DNA of 64,000 bases from Moritella dasanensis ArB 0140. GTDB taxonomy: Bacteria > Pseudomonadota > Gammaproteobacteria > Enterobacterales > Moritellaceae. Below the pieces are notes generated by a model. It saw only the letters and a list, made by a program, of their open reading frames with translations. It was not told the DNA's origin and did no database searches. Position numbers and translations under genes: made by a program. This document shows, piece after piece, positions 37,660-47,222 of the stretch (its first letter is position 1; the number at the start of each line of letters is the position of its first letter). The stretch lies in NCBI RefSeq assembly GCF_000276805.1, contig NZ_AKXQ01000002.1, forward strand, positions 62,001 through 126,000, given 5' to 3'.

Positions 37660-38651
37660 TAACAAAATCATATGGAATTAATAATTGGCTATTTACCATT
37701 ATTGGCTTAACGTTTTTATCTGGTTGTACAACCACCAGCAGTAATAATCAACTCGATTTTTCAGATATTCCACCAGACACAAGAGAGACCACACTTACGC
37801 AGGCTGTTTCTGCTGAACAAAATAGCCAATTTGATAAAGCTATTGTGCTCTATGCCAAAGCATTAGAAATTCAGCCAAGTGATGAAGAAAAACCAACAAT
37901 AGCAATGACTAATACTGCTGTATTTTATAAAATCGGTTTACTCGAAGTAAAACAGGGAAATACCGAACTTGGCAGAAAAGCATTTAGACAAGTACTTAAA
38001 GTAGAACCATCGCATGTATTAGCTCAGACCCAACTTGGTATTATTTATTTAGCCCAAAGAAATAAACAGGATGCTTTAGTTTTATTAACCAAAGCGATAG
38101 CCACGGATCAACTACGCCTTGCTAACGAAGAACAAACAAAGAATACTTATTTTTCGCTTGATGAACTATCCCCAACAGAGGCTTACATGGGCTTAGCTGT
38201 GATTCATGATCTTAAAGGTGATCACGATAGAGCAATTGCATTGTTTAACTTAATAAAACCAGTCACACCACAAGACCCGATTTTATTCACTAATATCGGC
38301 TACTCTCATTACCTAGTTGGTAATTTTGTTGAAGCTGAAATAAATTTTAAAACAGCTATCGATCTTGATATGCAATTTTCAAGAGCCTGGGTAGATTTAG
38401 GTTTAGTTTACGTACGTAAGGGCATGTATTCAAAAGCGCTGCAAACCTTAAAGCAAGTAATGCCAACAGAGCATGCTTATAATGATATTGGCTACTTTTT
38501 AATATTAGAAGGTCGTTATCGTGAAGCAGAATACTTTCTTGAACGTGCAATAGAACTTTCGCCAAGCTATTTTGTGAAAGCCAATGTAAATCTTGAAAAT
38601 CTTAAAATCCACATGAATAAAAATATCGATCTAGCTTATTCAGATGAGTAA
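37656..38651 (+). CDS. tadD: TPR lipoprotein TadD
   Basis: A 331-residue outer-membrane lipoprotein with tetratricopeptide repeats, of the TadD type that supports secretin or pilus assembly. From TTG 37656 the leader ends in LSGC (lipobox) followed by TTTSSNN. GGGGAG lies 7 nt upstream, and the TTG overlaps the tadC stop as TTGA. The frame also opens at 37575 inside tadC, but that start gives no sensible leader. TPR-like units (FDKAIVLYAKALEIQPSDEE; TELGRKAFRQVLKVEPSH; YREAEYFLERAIELSPS) span about 55-315. It is the last gene of the Tad locus. Confidence 0.88.
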   Translation: MITKSYGINNWLFTIIGLTFLSGCTTTSSNNQLDFSDIPPDTRETTLTQAVSAEQNSQFDKAIVLYAKALEIQPSDEEKPTIAMTNTAVFYKIGLLEVKQGNTELGRKAFRQVLKVEPSHVLAQTQLGIIYLAQRNKQDALVLLTKAIATDQLRLANEEQTKNTYFSLDELSPTEAYMGLAVIHDLKGDHDRAIALFNLIKPVTPQDPILFTNIGYSHYLVGNFVEAEINFKTAIDLDMQFSRAWVDLGLVYVRKGMYSKALQTLKQVMPTEHAYNDIGYFLILEGRYREAEYFLERAIELSPSYFVKANVNLENLKIHMNKNIDLAYSDE

Positions 38652-38731
38652 TTATTCTACGTTTCCTTGGTGTTTAATGTTTAATTCAAAAATTGTATAC
38701 ATAATAGTTATAAATAATAGTCAAAAAAGCG

Positions 38732-38759
38732 TTGCAATTTTATCCTAGATTGCTATTGT
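38732..38759 (+). promoter_or_regulatory. Probable his operon promoter
   Basis: TTGCAA (38732-38737) and TATTGT (38754-38759) with a 16-nt spacer resemble a sigma-70 promoter and lie about 50 nt upstream of the his leader peptide. No other promoter candidate here looks better. Confidence 0.45.
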
Positions 38760-38807
38760 GAACTCAACCAAACTTATTAGTAACAACATACTAACTGGAT
38801 AAATCAT

Positions 38808-38855
38808 ATGAATAACAATCTGAAAGTAAACGTGCATCACCATCATCATATTTGA
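38808..38855 (+). CDS. hisL: his operon leader peptide HisL
   Basis: A 15-residue leader peptide, MNNNLKVNVHHHHHI, with five consecutive histidine codons. Translation of the His run senses charged tRNA-His and decides whether the downstream terminator forms. The E. coli leader has seven His codons. It is followed by alternative pairing segments and then the attenuator at 38917-38950. Confidence 0.95.
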   Translation: MNNNLKVNVHHHHHI

Positions 38856-38916
38856 TTAGCTTTCAGGCTGTTAACTGGAGGTGTATGCATGCAAACTTCC
38901 GGAACTCATTTAGAAA

Positions 38917-38950
38917 AACCCTCGGAAGATTAAACTTTCGGGGGTTTTTT
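38917..38950 (+). terminator. his operon attenuator (rho-independent)
   Basis: AACCCTCGGAAG (38917-38928) pairs with CTTTCGGGGGTT (38935-38946), with G-U wobbles, across a short loop and runs into TTTTTT. It lies between hisL and hisG, as expected for histidine attenuation. The upstream segment CTTCCGG (38896-38902) can pair with the left arm and so acts as the antiterminator partner. Confidence 0.92.
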
Positions 38951-38984
38951 CGTTTACAGACAATTATTTTGACAAGGTTTAAGG

Positions 38985-39902
38985 ATGACTATGTTAGACA
39001 CAAAAAATGAACAACCAAGACTAAGAATCGCAATTCAAAAATCAGGCCGTCTTAGCACTGAATCTCAAAACCTACTTAAAGCAATGGGCCTTAAAATTAA
39101 CATGCGCGAACAGCGTTTAATCGCACACTGTGAAAACATGCCGGTTGATTTACTTCGTGTACGTGACGACGACATTCCTGGTTTAGTGATGGATGGCGTT
39201 GCTGATCTAGGCTTCATTGGTGAAAACGAACTAGAAGAGAAAGAACTAGAGCGTCAACGTCTTGGTGAGCCCGCAGAGTATAAGCTGCTTAAACGTATGA
39301 CATTTGGTGGCTGCCGTTTATCCATTGCAGCAACAGAAGAGTTTGATTATCAAGGTCCTCAATCATTACAAGGCTTACGTATTGCAACATCGTACCCAGA
39401 ATTACTAAAACGCTATTTAGATGAGCAAGGTGTCAGCTTTAAACCCGTTATGCTCAATGGTTCTGTTGAAGTTGCGCCACGCGCAGGTATTGCCGACGCA
39501 ATCTGTGATTTGGTATCTACCGGTGCCACACTTGAAGCCAATGGTCTGAAAGAAGTACAAGACATCTTCCATTCTAAAGCAGTATTAATCCAAGCTAAAG
39601 CCGCGTTATCAGAAGATAAGCAAGCATTAGTTGATCGCTTAATGGTACGTGCTCAAGGTGTAATGCAAGCAAAAGAAAGCAAGTACATCATGCTACATGC
39701 ACCAAAATCACAACTTGATGCAGTTATTGCCCTACTTCCTGGTGCTGAAAACCCAACGGTATTACCACTGGCGTCGACTGAAGATACGGTTGCAGTACAC
39801 TTAGTCAGTACTGAGAAACTGTTCTGGGAAACAATGGAAGAACTGAAACAGTTAGGCGCAAGTTCAATTTTAGTATTACCTATTGAAAAAATGCTAGGTT
39901 AG
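38985..39902 (+). CDS. hisG: ATP phosphoribosyltransferase HisG (long form)
   Basis: First enzyme of histidine synthesis, 305 residues, the long, feedback-inhibited hexameric form (E. coli 299). [27 protein letters not shown], the PRPP-binding [18 protein letters not shown] and the C-terminal regulatory ACT-like domain are present. ATG 38985 and ATG 38991 both have acceptable ribosome sites; two residues differ. Confidence 0.97.
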   Translation: MTMLDTKNEQPRLRIAIQKSGRLSTESQNLLKAMGLKINMREQRLIAHCENMPVDLLRVRDDDIPGLVMDGVADLGFIGENELEEKELERQRLGEPAEYKLLKRMTFGGCRLSIAATEEFDYQGPQSLQGLRIATSYPELLKRYLDEQGVSFKPVMLNGSVEVAPRAGIADAICDLVSTGATLEANGLKEVQDIFHSKAVLIQAKAALSEDKQALVDRLMVRAQGVMQAKESKYIMLHAPKSQLDAVIALLPGAENPTVLPLASTEDTVAVHLVSTEKLFWETMEELKQLGASSILVLPIEKMLG

Positions 39903-39934
39903 TATCAGCAAGCAATGTTAAGGGAGGATCAAGC

Positions 39935-41230
39935 ATGAAAACAGTCGTATGGGATCAACTTAGTCAGGTACAACAATCAGCATTATTAATGCGACCTGCA
40001 ATATCAAACTCGGCAAAAATCGGTGACATTGTTACTGACATTATTGCGCAAGTTAGAAATGAAGGTGATAGCGCTTTAAAAGCACTCACCGCAAAGTTTG
40101 ATAAAGTTGAAACGGATTGTTTACGGGTGACAGCGGCAGAAATTGCAGCGGCAAGTCAACGCGTAGACAGTGAAACCAAGCAAGCTATCAAACAAGCTCA
40201 ACAGCACATTCATCTTTTCCATGAAGCGCAAGTACAAGATACGATTCGTGTAGAGACAATGCCTGGTGTGGTGTGTGAAATGCACACGGTTGCAATTGAT
40301 GCTGTTGGTTTATATATCCCTGGCGGTACGGCCCCACTACCATCAACGGTTCTTATGCTTGCAACACCCGCTAACATTGCCAATTGTGAACGTATTGTAT
40401 TAACGACGCCGCCACCAATTGCAGATGAAATTTTGTTTGCTGCCCAGTTATGTGGGGTTACCGAGATTTATACCCTCGGTGGTGCACAAGCCATAGCAGC
40501 ACTCGCTTACGGGTCTGAGTCTATTGCTAAAGTGGATAAGATATTCGGACCTGGTAATGCTTTTGTTACTGAAGCCAAACGCCAAGTAAGTACGGACATT
40601 AATGGCGCAGCAATTGATATGCCAGCGGGTCCATCTGAAGTATTGGTTATTGCCGATGCCGATGCGGATGCCGGTTTCATCGCGGCTGATTTATTGTCTC
40701 AAGCGGAACACGGCCCTGATTCACAATCAATCTTGGTCGTGTCATCAAGTACGTTAGCAACCGAAGTGTCTGAGCAAGTGCAGCTACAATTGGCTTGCCT
40801 TTCTCGCCAAGAGATCGCGGTACAGTCTATTGCATCAAGTTTAATCATCGTCACTAATGATACCGACACATCAATAGCAATTAGCAACTTATATGCACCC
40901 GAACATTTAATTGTACAAACAGAAAACGCGCGTAGTTTATTACCGAAGATTAAGCATGCTGGTTCCATTTTCTTAGGCGCTTGGTCACCGGAGTCAGTTG
41001 GTGATTATGCAAGTGGTACGAATCATGTGTTACCAACCTATGGTTACACTAAAACGTATTCAAGTTTAGGACTTGCTGATTTTACTAAACGCTTTACTGT
41101 TCAGGAGTTAACCCAAGATGGTCTCAAAAGCTTGGCGAAGACGGTCACTTGTCTGGCTGATGCAGAAGGACTTGACGCACACAAACGTGCCGTCACAATC
41201 AGAATTGACCGTTTGGGAGCAATGCAATGA
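39935..41230 (+). CDS. hisD: Histidinol dehydrogenase HisD
   Basis: Zinc-dependent enzyme for the last two oxidations of histidine synthesis, 431 residues. Conserved stretches include [62 protein letters not shown], the catalytic ApEHLIVQT and [27 protein letters not shown] precedes the ATG. The stop overlaps the hisC ATG. Confidence 0.97.
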   Translation: MKTVVWDQLSQVQQSALLMRPAISNSAKIGDIVTDIIAQVRNEGDSALKALTAKFDKVETDCLRVTAAEIAAASQRVDSETKQAIKQAQQHIHLFHEAQVQDTIRVETMPGVVCEMHTVAIDAVGLYIPGGTAPLPSTVLMLATPANIANCERIVLTTPPPIADEILFAAQLCGVTEIYTLGGAQAIAALAYGSESIAKVDKIFGPGNAFVTEAKRQVSTDINGAAIDMPAGPSEVLVIADADADAGFIAADLLSQAEHGPDSQSILVVSSSTLATEVSEQVQLQLACLSRQEIAVQSIASSLIIVTNDTDTSIAISNLYAPEHLIVQTENARSLLPKIKHAGSIFLGAWSPESVGDYASGTNHVLPTYGYTKTYSSLGLADFTKRFTVQELTQDGLKSLAKTVTCLADAEGLDAHKRAVTIRIDRLGAMQ

Positions 41231-42294
41231 GCAGCAAGTTAACACTACTGGCAAGAAAGAACGTTCAGGAACTGACGCCATACCAGTCTGCGCGTAGAAT
41301 TGGGGGTACCGGTGATGTTTGGTTAAATGCCAATGAAGCACCTGATTGCGGTCACTACTCGCTAGACTGTAGCCGCTTAAATCGTTATCCCGAGTTTCAA
41401 CCTGAATCCGTCATTAAAGGTTATGCCGCTTATGCTGGTGTTAAACCAGAACAAGTAATAACGACCCGGGGTGCTGACGAAGCGATTGAACTACTTATTC
41501 GCACATTCTGTGAACCCGGCGTCGATAGCATTCTGATTAACCCGCCCACATACGGTATGTATGAAGTAAGCGCTGAAACTTGTGGCGTTAACATTATTAA
41601 GCAAGATCTAGATGCTAACTTTGATCCTGATTACGATGCGATAACAGCGCAATTAGAGTCGGTTAACATCGTCTTTTTGTGTGCACCAAATAACCCGACT
41701 GGCAATGTGTTAAATACTGACCGCTTAACGGATTTGTTGAACGCAGCAAAAGGCAAAGCAATTATTGTTTGTGATGAAGCTTATATTGAATTTTGTCCAG
41801 CTGCATCACAAGTGTCTTTATTGCAAGACTTTGATAACTTGGTGATTTTAAGAACACTATCAAAAGCATTCGCGTTAGCTTCAATACGTTGTGGTTTTGC
41901 ATTGGCCAGTGAAACCGTTATTGGTTTACTGTCAAAAGTAATTCCGCCTTATCCGGTGCCAGAGCCGGTAGCACAAATAGCTAGCCAAGCGTTGACAGAA
42001 TCAGGCATCCAGGTGATGACAGCCCGTGTTGAACAACTTAACGGTATGCGCAGTGCGTTTATCGACGAACTGAATCAATTACAGGGTGTCGAGAAAGTAT
42101 TTCCTGCAACCGGTAATTTTGTATTAGTACAATTTATTGATAGCCAAAAAGTGTTTAGCTTATTAGGTAAACAAGGTATTGTATTAAGAGATTTTAGTTC
42201 CAAAGCAAGATTAGAAAACTGTATTCGAATCACCTTAGGCAGCGTAACCGAAATGCACAGCACTTTAGTCGCTTTAAAGTCCGTACTCTCTTAA
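41227..42294 (+). CDS. hisC: Histidinol-phosphate aminotransferase HisC
   Basis: PLP-dependent aminotransferase, 355 residues. [41 protein letters not shown] and the PLP lysine in [17 protein letters not shown] are present. Translation is coupled to hisD by an ATGA overlap. It is followed by hisB after a 46-bp gap, the largest in the operon. Confidence 0.97.
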   Translation: MSSKLTLLARKNVQELTPYQSARRIGGTGDVWLNANEAPDCGHYSLDCSRLNRYPEFQPESVIKGYAAYAGVKPEQVITTRGADEAIELLIRTFCEPGVDSILINPPTYGMYEVSAETCGVNIIKQDLDANFDPDYDAITAQLESVNIVFLCAPNNPTGNVLNTDRLTDLLNAAKGKAIIVCDEAYIEFCPAASQVSLLQDFDNLVILRTLSKAFALASIRCGFALASETVIGLLSKVIPPYPVPEPVAQIASQALTESGIQVMTARVEQLNGMRSAFIDELNQLQGVEKVFPATGNFVLVQFIDSQKVFSLLGKQGIVLRDFSSKARLENCIRITLGSVTEMHSTLVALKSVLS

Positions 42295-42340
42295 TTTAAG
42301 AGTATTAAAAGAATAATAAATAAACAAGCAGGAGCCCGAT

Positions 42341-43414
42341 GTGAGCAAGGAAAAATTCTTATTTATTGATCGCGATGGTACATTAATCGATGAACCGATT
42401 AGCGATAAACAAGTCGACACTTTAGAGAAACTAAAATTTGAACCATTAGTGATCCCAGCATTACTTAAGTTACAAGCTGCAGGTTTCACACTGGTCATCG
42501 TTTCGAATCAAGATGGACTTGGCACAGACAGTTACCCACAAAGTGACTTTGATATTCCACAGAACGCAATGATGGAGCTGTTTGCTTCACAAGGCGTTAA
42601 GTTTGAATCGGTATTACTTTGCCCGCATTTTACTGAAGACAACTGTAGTTGCCGTAAACCGCATTTAGGGTTGGTTAAAGAATATCTACAATCTGGTCGA
42701 ATAGACTTTGCTAACTCCTATGTCATTGGCGATCGCATTACCGATATTCAGCTTGCTGAAAACATGGGTATTGAAGGCATCTTTTATAATCGCACCGATT
42801 TAAACTGGCCGATGATTGCAGATAAGATCTTAGCTAAGGGTAATCGTGTTGCGAGTGTGACTCGTACAACAAAAGAAACAAACATTAAAGTTGATATCGA
42901 TTTAGACAGTCAAGGTGGTAGTCAAATTGACACTGGCATGGGTTTCTTTGACCACATGCTTGATCAAATCGCCACACACGGTGGTTTTAGATTAAAGCTA
43001 AGTGTATCTGGCGATTTACATATTGATGATCACCATACAGTTGAAGATACCGCTTTAGCATTAGGCAATGCGATTAACCAAGCCCTTGGTGATAAACGTG
43101 GTATCGGTCGTTTTGGTTTTGTATTACCGATGGATGAGTGTGAAGCATCTTGCTCTTTGGATCTATCAGGCCGCGCTTACCTGCAGTTTAACGCCGACTT
43201 TCCTCGCGATCATATTGGTGAGTTTGCAACTGAAATGGTGCCGCACTTCTTCCGTTCTCTCAGTGATGGTATGGCAGCAACAGTACATCTTAAGGCGGAA
43301 GGAAAGAACACTCACCACCTAGTTGAAAGCTTATTTAAGAGTTTTGGTCGTACCCTTCGTCAATGCATTAAAGTGGAAGGCGATGTTCTACCAAGCTCAA
43401 AAGGAGTGCTTTAA
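42341..43414 (+). CDS. hisB: Bifunctional histidinol-phosphatase / IGP dehydratase HisB
   Basis: A 357-residue fusion. The N-terminal HAD phosphatase has [12 protein letters not shown] and zinc-binding [14 protein letters not shown]. The C-terminal imidazoleglycerol-phosphate dehydratase (from about 167) has [18 protein letters not shown] and [14 protein letters not shown]. The start is GTG with AGGAG upstream; the preceding ATG is out of frame and runs directly into TGA. It overlaps hisH by 1 nt. Confidence 0.97.
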   Translation: MSKEKFLFIDRDGTLIDEPISDKQVDTLEKLKFEPLVIPALLKLQAAGFTLVIVSNQDGLGTDSYPQSDFDIPQNAMMELFASQGVKFESVLLCPHFTEDNCSCRKPHLGLVKEYLQSGRIDFANSYVIGDRITDIQLAENMGIEGIFYNRTDLNWPMIADKILAKGNRVASVTRTTKETNIKVDIDLDSQGGSQIDTGMGFFDHMLDQIATHGGFRLKLSVSGDLHIDDHHTVEDTALALGNAINQALGDKRGIGRFGFVLPMDECEASCSLDLSGRAYLQFNADFPRDHIGEFATEMVPHFFRSLSDGMAATVHLKAEGKNTHHLVESLFKSFGRTLRQCIKVEGDVLPSSKGVL

Positions 43415-44034
43415 TGACTCAAAACACAATCAAAGATCAAGCAAAGTTTAATGTTGTCATTATTGATACTGGTTGTGCAAATCTTTCATCGGTCAGATTT
43501 GCGATTGAACGACTGGGTTACTCAGTCGCAGTAAGCCGTGACGCCGACGTATTACGTAATGCTGATAAACTATTCTTACCCGGTGTTGGTACTGCACAAG
43601 AAGCAATGAAAAACTTGGCTGACCGTGAGTTGATTGATTTAGTAAAAAGCCTCACTCAACCGGTACTCGGTATTTGCCTTGGTATGCAATTGCTTGCTGA
43701 GTTCTCGGCAGAAGGTAACGTCGCCACGCTTGGATTAATTAGTGGCAGCATTGACCCGATGCCAAGTAAAGGTGTTCGTCTGCCTCATATGGGCTGGAAC
43801 CAGATCGAACCACAACAAGATCATCCATTATTCAAAGATATTCCGAGTGGCAGTTATTTCTATTTTGTTCATAGTTATGCGCTTGCAGTTGGTGGCGACA
43901 CGATTGCTACGTGTACGCATGGCGCGCCATTTACCGCGGCAGTGAACCGAAATAACTTCTACGGAGTGCAATTTCATCCCGAGCGTTCAAGTAAAGCGGG
44001 TGCACAATTAATCAAGAATTTCTTGGAGATGTAA
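43414..44034 (+). CDS. hisH: Imidazole glycerol phosphate synthase glutaminase subunit HisH
   Basis: Class I glutamine amidotransferase, 206 residues, that feeds ammonia to HisF. The catalytic triad is visible as Cys in GICLGMQ and His/Glu in [17 protein letters not shown] is the oxyanion region. An N-terminal extension of about 10 residues precedes [12 protein letters not shown]. In most gammaproteobacteria hisA follows here; in this window hisF starts 1 nt after the hisH stop. Confidence 0.97.
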   Translation: MTQNTIKDQAKFNVVIIDTGCANLSSVRFAIERLGYSVAVSRDADVLRNADKLFLPGVGTAQEAMKNLADRELIDLVKSLTQPVLGICLGMQLLAEFSAEGNVATLGLISGSIDPMPSKGVRLPHMGWNQIEPQQDHPLFKDIPSGSYFYFVHSYALAVGGDTIATCTHGAPFTAAVNRNNFYGVQFHPERSSKAGAQLIKNFLEM

Positions 44035-44035
44035 T

Positions 44036-44809
44036 ATGTTAGCAAAACGCATAATACCTTGTTTAGATGTGAAAGATGGTAAGGTCGTCAAAGGGGTTAA
44101 ATTCCGTAATCATGAATTGATTGGCGATATAGTCCCACTTGCTAAACGTTACGCTGAAGAAGGCGCAGATGAATTAGTATTTTATGATATTACTGCCAGC
44201 GCGGACGAACGTGTTGTAGATAAAAGCTGGGTAAGCCGCGTTGCAGAAGTGATTGATATTCCTTTCTGTGTTGCTGGTGGTATTAAGAGCGAAGAAGATG
44301 CAGCGCGTATTTTAGAATACGGCGCAGACAAAGTATCAATCAACTCCCCTGCACTTGCAGATCCAAGTTTGATCAATCGCCTTGCCGCTAAATTCGGCGT
44401 GCAATGTATTGTGATTGGAATAGACAGCTATTTCGATGAAGACACCGAAGAATACAAAGTATATCAATTCACCGGTGACGAAACGCGGACACAAGTAACC
44501 AAGTGGACAACGTTTGAATGGATTAAAGAAGTTCAAAAACGTGGCGCAGGTGAAATCGTCCTCAATGTGATGAATCAAGACGGTGTGCGTGGTGGTTACG
44601 ACACTGTACAGTTATCCAAAGCCCGTAAAATTTGTAATATACCCTTAATCGCCTCTGGCGGTGCCGGCGAAATGAGTCACTTCAACACTGTATTTAAAGA
44701 AGCAGACGTTGATGGCGCATTAGCCGCAAGTGTATTTCATAAGCAAGTCATCAATATTGGTGAACTAAAAGAATATCTACGAGATCAAGATGTGGAGATC
44801 AGAACATGA
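44036..44809 (+). CDS. hisF: Imidazole glycerol phosphate synthase cyclase subunit HisF
   Basis: TIM-barrel cyclase, 257 residues, converting PRFAR and ammonia into IGP and [26 protein letters not shown] with catalytic Asp11, GIDSYFDE with the second catalytic Asp, [13 protein letters not shown] and [13 protein letters not shown] identify it as HisF and not its paralogue HisA. The ribosome site GGAG lies in the 3' end of hisH. The substrate PRFAR is normally made by HisA, whose gene is not here. The stop overlaps hisI. Confidence 0.97.
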   Translation: MLAKRIIPCLDVKDGKVVKGVKFRNHELIGDIVPLAKRYAEEGADELVFYDITASADERVVDKSWVSRVAEVIDIPFCVAGGIKSEEDAARILEYGADKVSINSPALADPSLINRLAAKFGVQCIVIGIDSYFDEDTEEYKVYQFTGDETRTQVTKWTTFEWIKEVQKRGAGEIVLNVMNQDGVRGGYDTVQLSKARKICNIPLIASGGAGEMSHFNTVFKEADVDGALAASVFHKQVINIGELKEYLRDQDVEIRT

Positions 44810-45420
44810 TAACAAACGAACAAATTAGCCAACTTGATTGGGAAAAAGTAGATGGTTTAATGCCAGCAATCATTCAAGATTCAGTATCAGGCGAAGTACT
44901 GATGCTGGGTTATATGAATGAAGAAGCGTTAAAGACAACATTAGAAATCGGTAAAGTTACTTTTTTCAGCCGCACTAAACAACGTCTTTGGACCAAAGGT
45001 GAATCTTCAGATAATTATTTACTGGTTCAAGAGATAACTAAAGACTGTGACAATGATTCGTTACTTATTACGGCTAAACCCTGTGGTCCAACTTGCCACC
45101 TCGGTACACAAAGCTGTTTCGTCACAGAAAACAAACCTGCGCTAACATTCATCGCACAACTTGATAAAGTGCTAGAAGAACGTAAAACAGCCGATCCAGA
45201 AGTAAGCTACACAGCGAGTTTATTTGCGCGCGGTACCAAACGTTGCGCTCAAAAAGTCGGTGAAGAAGGTGTTGAAGTTGCACTAGCTGCAGTCGCGAAG
45301 GATCGTGACGAGCTGGTCAATGAAAGCTCAGATCTGCTTTATCACCTACTCGTGCTATTACAAAAAGAAGAAGTGCCACTGACTGAAGTTGTTCAATGCC
45401 TTGAAAATCGTCATAAATAA
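44806..45420 (+). CDS. hisI: Bifunctional PRA-CH cyclohydrolase / PRA-PH pyrophosphatase HisI
   Basis: A 204-residue fusion for steps two and three of the pathway. The N-terminal cyclohydrolase has [16 protein letters not shown] and zinc-binding DCDNDS with [12 protein letters not shown]. The C-terminal pyrophosphohydrolase (from about 115) has [13 protein letters not shown] and [14 protein letters not shown]. It is the last gene of the operon. An imperfect inverted repeat (45435-45483) follows but lacks a T-run. Confidence 0.97.
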   Translation: MITNEQISQLDWEKVDGLMPAIIQDSVSGEVLMLGYMNEEALKTTLEIGKVTFFSRTKQRLWTKGESSDNYLLVQEITKDCDNDSLLITAKPCGPTCHLGTQSCFVTENKPALTFIAQLDKVLEERKTADPEVSYTASLFARGTKRCAQKVGEEGVEVALAAVAKDRDELVNESSDLLYHLLVLLQKEEVPLTEVVQCLENRHK

Positions 45421-45434
45421 CGACTAAGTTTATG

Positions 45435-45483
45435 CTAGATAGCGACTTACCCTACCCTATATAGGTAATAAGTAGCTATCTAG
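45435..45483. repeat. Inverted repeat after the his operon
   Basis: CTAGATAGC (45435-45443) pairs with GCTATCTAG (45475-45483), and the inner ACTTACC pairs imperfectly with GGTAATAAGT. There is no T-run, so a terminator role is uncertain. Confidence 0.4.
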
Positions 45484-45595
45484 TCGTACTTATTACCTAT
45501 ACTCCAGTTAAAACTTAGGTTTTTACGATAACCACTTTTTAACTGTATACTTAAACAGTGCTTTATTTTCCCCGTAAAAAGCTAACCAAATCACC

Positions 45596-46273
45596 TTACT
45601 TCACTGAATGCTTAAATTTAGCCAAACAATATTTCTCTTTAAATTTAGGTTCTACATTTTTAAATACCATATCGATTGCAGCTAAATCTTTCTCTATGTC
45701 CCCAGTGACGTTTACAACATCACCGATCGTCACACGCTTATTCTTATAATCTAATTGATACAATATAATCGGTACGTTTGCTTCTAAGGCAATATAGTAA
45801 AATCCAGATCGCCAAAAGTCTTGATACTGTCTTGTCCCCTCAGGTGACATCGCGTAAAGAAAGCGTTCTTGGGTATTAAAAATGTTAACCACCGTCTGTA
45901 CCATATTGGTCGACTTGGAACGTACAATCGGCACACCGCCTAAAAACTTCAATGCATTGTTAAACGGCCAACGAAACATTTCTGATTTACCCGCCCATTG
46001 CACATTCACTTTGTTAGCAAATCGCGCACCAATCAATAACGGAAAATCCCAATTTGATGTGTGCGGCGCATAAGCGATAACAGCTTTGTTATACTTTGCA
46101 GGAATCGGTTCGCAGTACCAGCCAGTTAAATTAAGCACTTTGTTCGCACATGTACTAAAAAATTCGTTTTGAGAGCTATCTTTAACTTTCTTTTCATCAA
46201 CGCTATTTTGCATTTTATTTTTTTTGCTGTCTGCATCAATACTTGATGTCGGCGTTTTTTTATCAACTGACAT
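45596..46273 (-). CDS. PlsC-like 1-acylglycerol-3-phosphate acyltransferase family protein
   Basis: A 225-residue membrane-associated acyltransferase. The catalytic H-x4-D is HTSNWD (in YAPHTSNWDFPLLIG); GGVPIVRSKSTNM and SPEGTR match the glycerophosphate-binding blocks. The first 45 residues are polar and Lys/Asp-rich, unlike typical PlsC. The frame opens at 46291, but ATG 46273 follows AAAGGA by 6 nt. The donor and acceptor are unknown; this short subgroup resembles putative acyltransferases rather than the essential PlsC. Confidence 0.84.
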   Translation of the reverse strand: MSVDKKTPTSSIDADSKKNKMQNSVDEKKVKDSSQNEFFSTCANKVLNLTGWYCEPIPAKYNKAVIAYAPHTSNWDFPLLIGARFANKVNVQWAGKSEMFRWPFNNALKFLGGVPIVRSKSTNMVQTVVNIFNTQERFLYAMSPEGTRQYQDFWRSGFYYIALEANVPIILYQLDYKNKRVTIGDVVNVTGDIEKDLAAIDMVFKNVEPKFKEKYCLAKFKHSVK

Positions 46274-46520
46274 TATTAATCCTTTACGCATAATTTATGA
46301 ACTGACGATTGATACACATTAGTTTGGCTTTAAAAAATCCATAGTTGGGTTTTTAACCAAATAAATAGATTTTAACCTTATGTAAATTAACTTAATTTAA
46401 AATACTTTATTGAAATATTAAGTTAACCTCAATCACAATCGTCACCTAACACCGCTACAGGGTGTCATTAAACGGTTTTTATAACAAGTCATTGGCTAAT
46501 CAAAGAAGTTATATAGCGTT

Positions 46521-46534
46521 TTGATATATATCAA
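46521..46534. promoter_or_regulatory. FNR-type binding site
   Basis: TTGATATATATCAA matches the FNR consensus TTGAT-N4-ATCAA at every defined position. It lies 105 bp upstream of the regulator start, suggesting oxygen control of the regulator-cyd operon. Confidence 0.75.
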
Positions 46535-46570
46535 CGAATCTTTACACTCCACAAGGTAATTCAGCTCAAT

Positions 46571-46584
46571 TTGACCTTGATCAA
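46571..46584. promoter_or_regulatory. Second FNR-like site
   Basis: TTGACCTTGATCAA differs from the FNR consensus at one defined position. Its centre is exactly 50 bp from the centre of the first site, close to five helical turns. Confidence 0.55.
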
Positions 46585-46601
46585 TTACACTTAGTGATTT
46601 A

Positions 46602-46625
46602 AACTTTCAGAAACTTCTGAAAGTT
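46602..46625. promoter_or_regulatory. Perfect 11-bp-arm palindrome, candidate operator
   Basis: AACTTTCAGAA and TTCTGAAAGTT are exact reverse complements separated by AC. It ends 13 nt before the start codon of the GbsR/MarR-type gene, the expected place for an autoregulatory operator of a dimeric winged-helix repressor. Confidence 0.65.
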
Positions 46626-46638
46626 CGTTAGGTAACAT

Positions 46639-47202
46639 GTGAATATCTCAACTCAAAACCAATCCTTTATTTATCATTTCGGTGAAATGGGCAGTCGCTG
46701 GGGCTTCAATCGTACCGTTGGTCAAATGTATGCACTGCTTGTTATTACTGAAGCACCGGTATGTGCAAACGACCTTGCGAGCGGTTTAAACATCTCTCGT
46801 GGCAACGTCAGTATGAGTATTAAAGAGCTGCAATCATGGCAGTTGATCCAAATGAGTCACATTCCAGGTGACCGTAAAGAATACTACAGTTCTATTGGTA
46901 GCATTTGGGATATGGCTAACACTGTATTCAAAGAACGCCGTAAACGTGAAATAGATCCGACGCTTTCTTTACTGCGTGCTTCTCTTCTCGAAAAACCGAC
47001 AGATGCAGGTGACGAGTATTCTCAAACTAAAATGCAAGAAATTCATGATCTGCTCGAAATGGTCACCGAATGGGCAGCTGAATTACAACGTCTTAATCCA
47101 GAGCAGCTGAGCCGATTGATGAAGTTAGGCGCTGGTGTATCTAAGATGCTGTCTGTAAAAGATCAATTATTTCCAAATAAAAAAAATTCTGAATCAAATT
47201 AG
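46639..47202 (+). CDS. GbsR/MarR-family transcriptional regulator
   Basis: A 187-residue winged-helix regulator of the GbsR (COG1510) type. FGEMGSRWGFNRTVGQMYALL opens the fold, and the DNA-recognition region is CANDLASGLNISRGNVSMSIKEL; the wing follows (SHIPGDRKEYY). The C-terminal half is helical and probably mediates dimerisation. The start is GTG with AGG 6 nt upstream; the overlapping ATG is out of frame. It is cotranscribed with cydA (20 bp gap). Control of the cyd genes is inferred from position; the effector is unknown. Confidence 0.88.
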   Translation: MNISTQNQSFIYHFGEMGSRWGFNRTVGQMYALLVITEAPVCANDLASGLNISRGNVSMSIKELQSWQLIQMSHIPGDRKEYYSSIGSIWDMANTVFKERRKREIDPTLSLLRASLLEKPTDAGDEYSQTKMQEIHDLLEMVTEWAAELQRLNPEQLSRLMKLGAGVSKMLSVKDQLFPNKKNSESN

Positions 47203-47222
47203 TCTAGAGGAGTATTCTTATA

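Larger units (their letters stand above)
46274..46638. other. Divergent regulatory region upstream of the cyd operon
   Basis: A 365-bp spacer between the acyltransferase (minus) and the GbsR-type regulator (plus). It holds a perfect FNR-type site (46521-46534), a second near-FNR site (46571-46584) and a perfect palindrome (46602-46625). A short inverted repeat ACACC/GGGTGT sits at 46449-46465. No coding potential is evident. Confidence 0.7.

Noticed and set aside
25838-38651. The Tad locus as a recently acquired island
   Set aside because: No flanking tRNA, integrase, direct repeats or clear composition shift was visible; Tad loci are often mobile, but nothing here shows it directly.
44036-44809. 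The gene after hisH being hisA and not hisF
   Set aside because: The start [15 protein letters not shown] and the GIDSYFDE segment are HisF features; HisA has a different N-terminus and active-site pattern.
45421-45595. Rho-independent terminator after hisI
   Set aside because: An inverted repeat is present, but no T-run follows, so it is listed only as a repeat.
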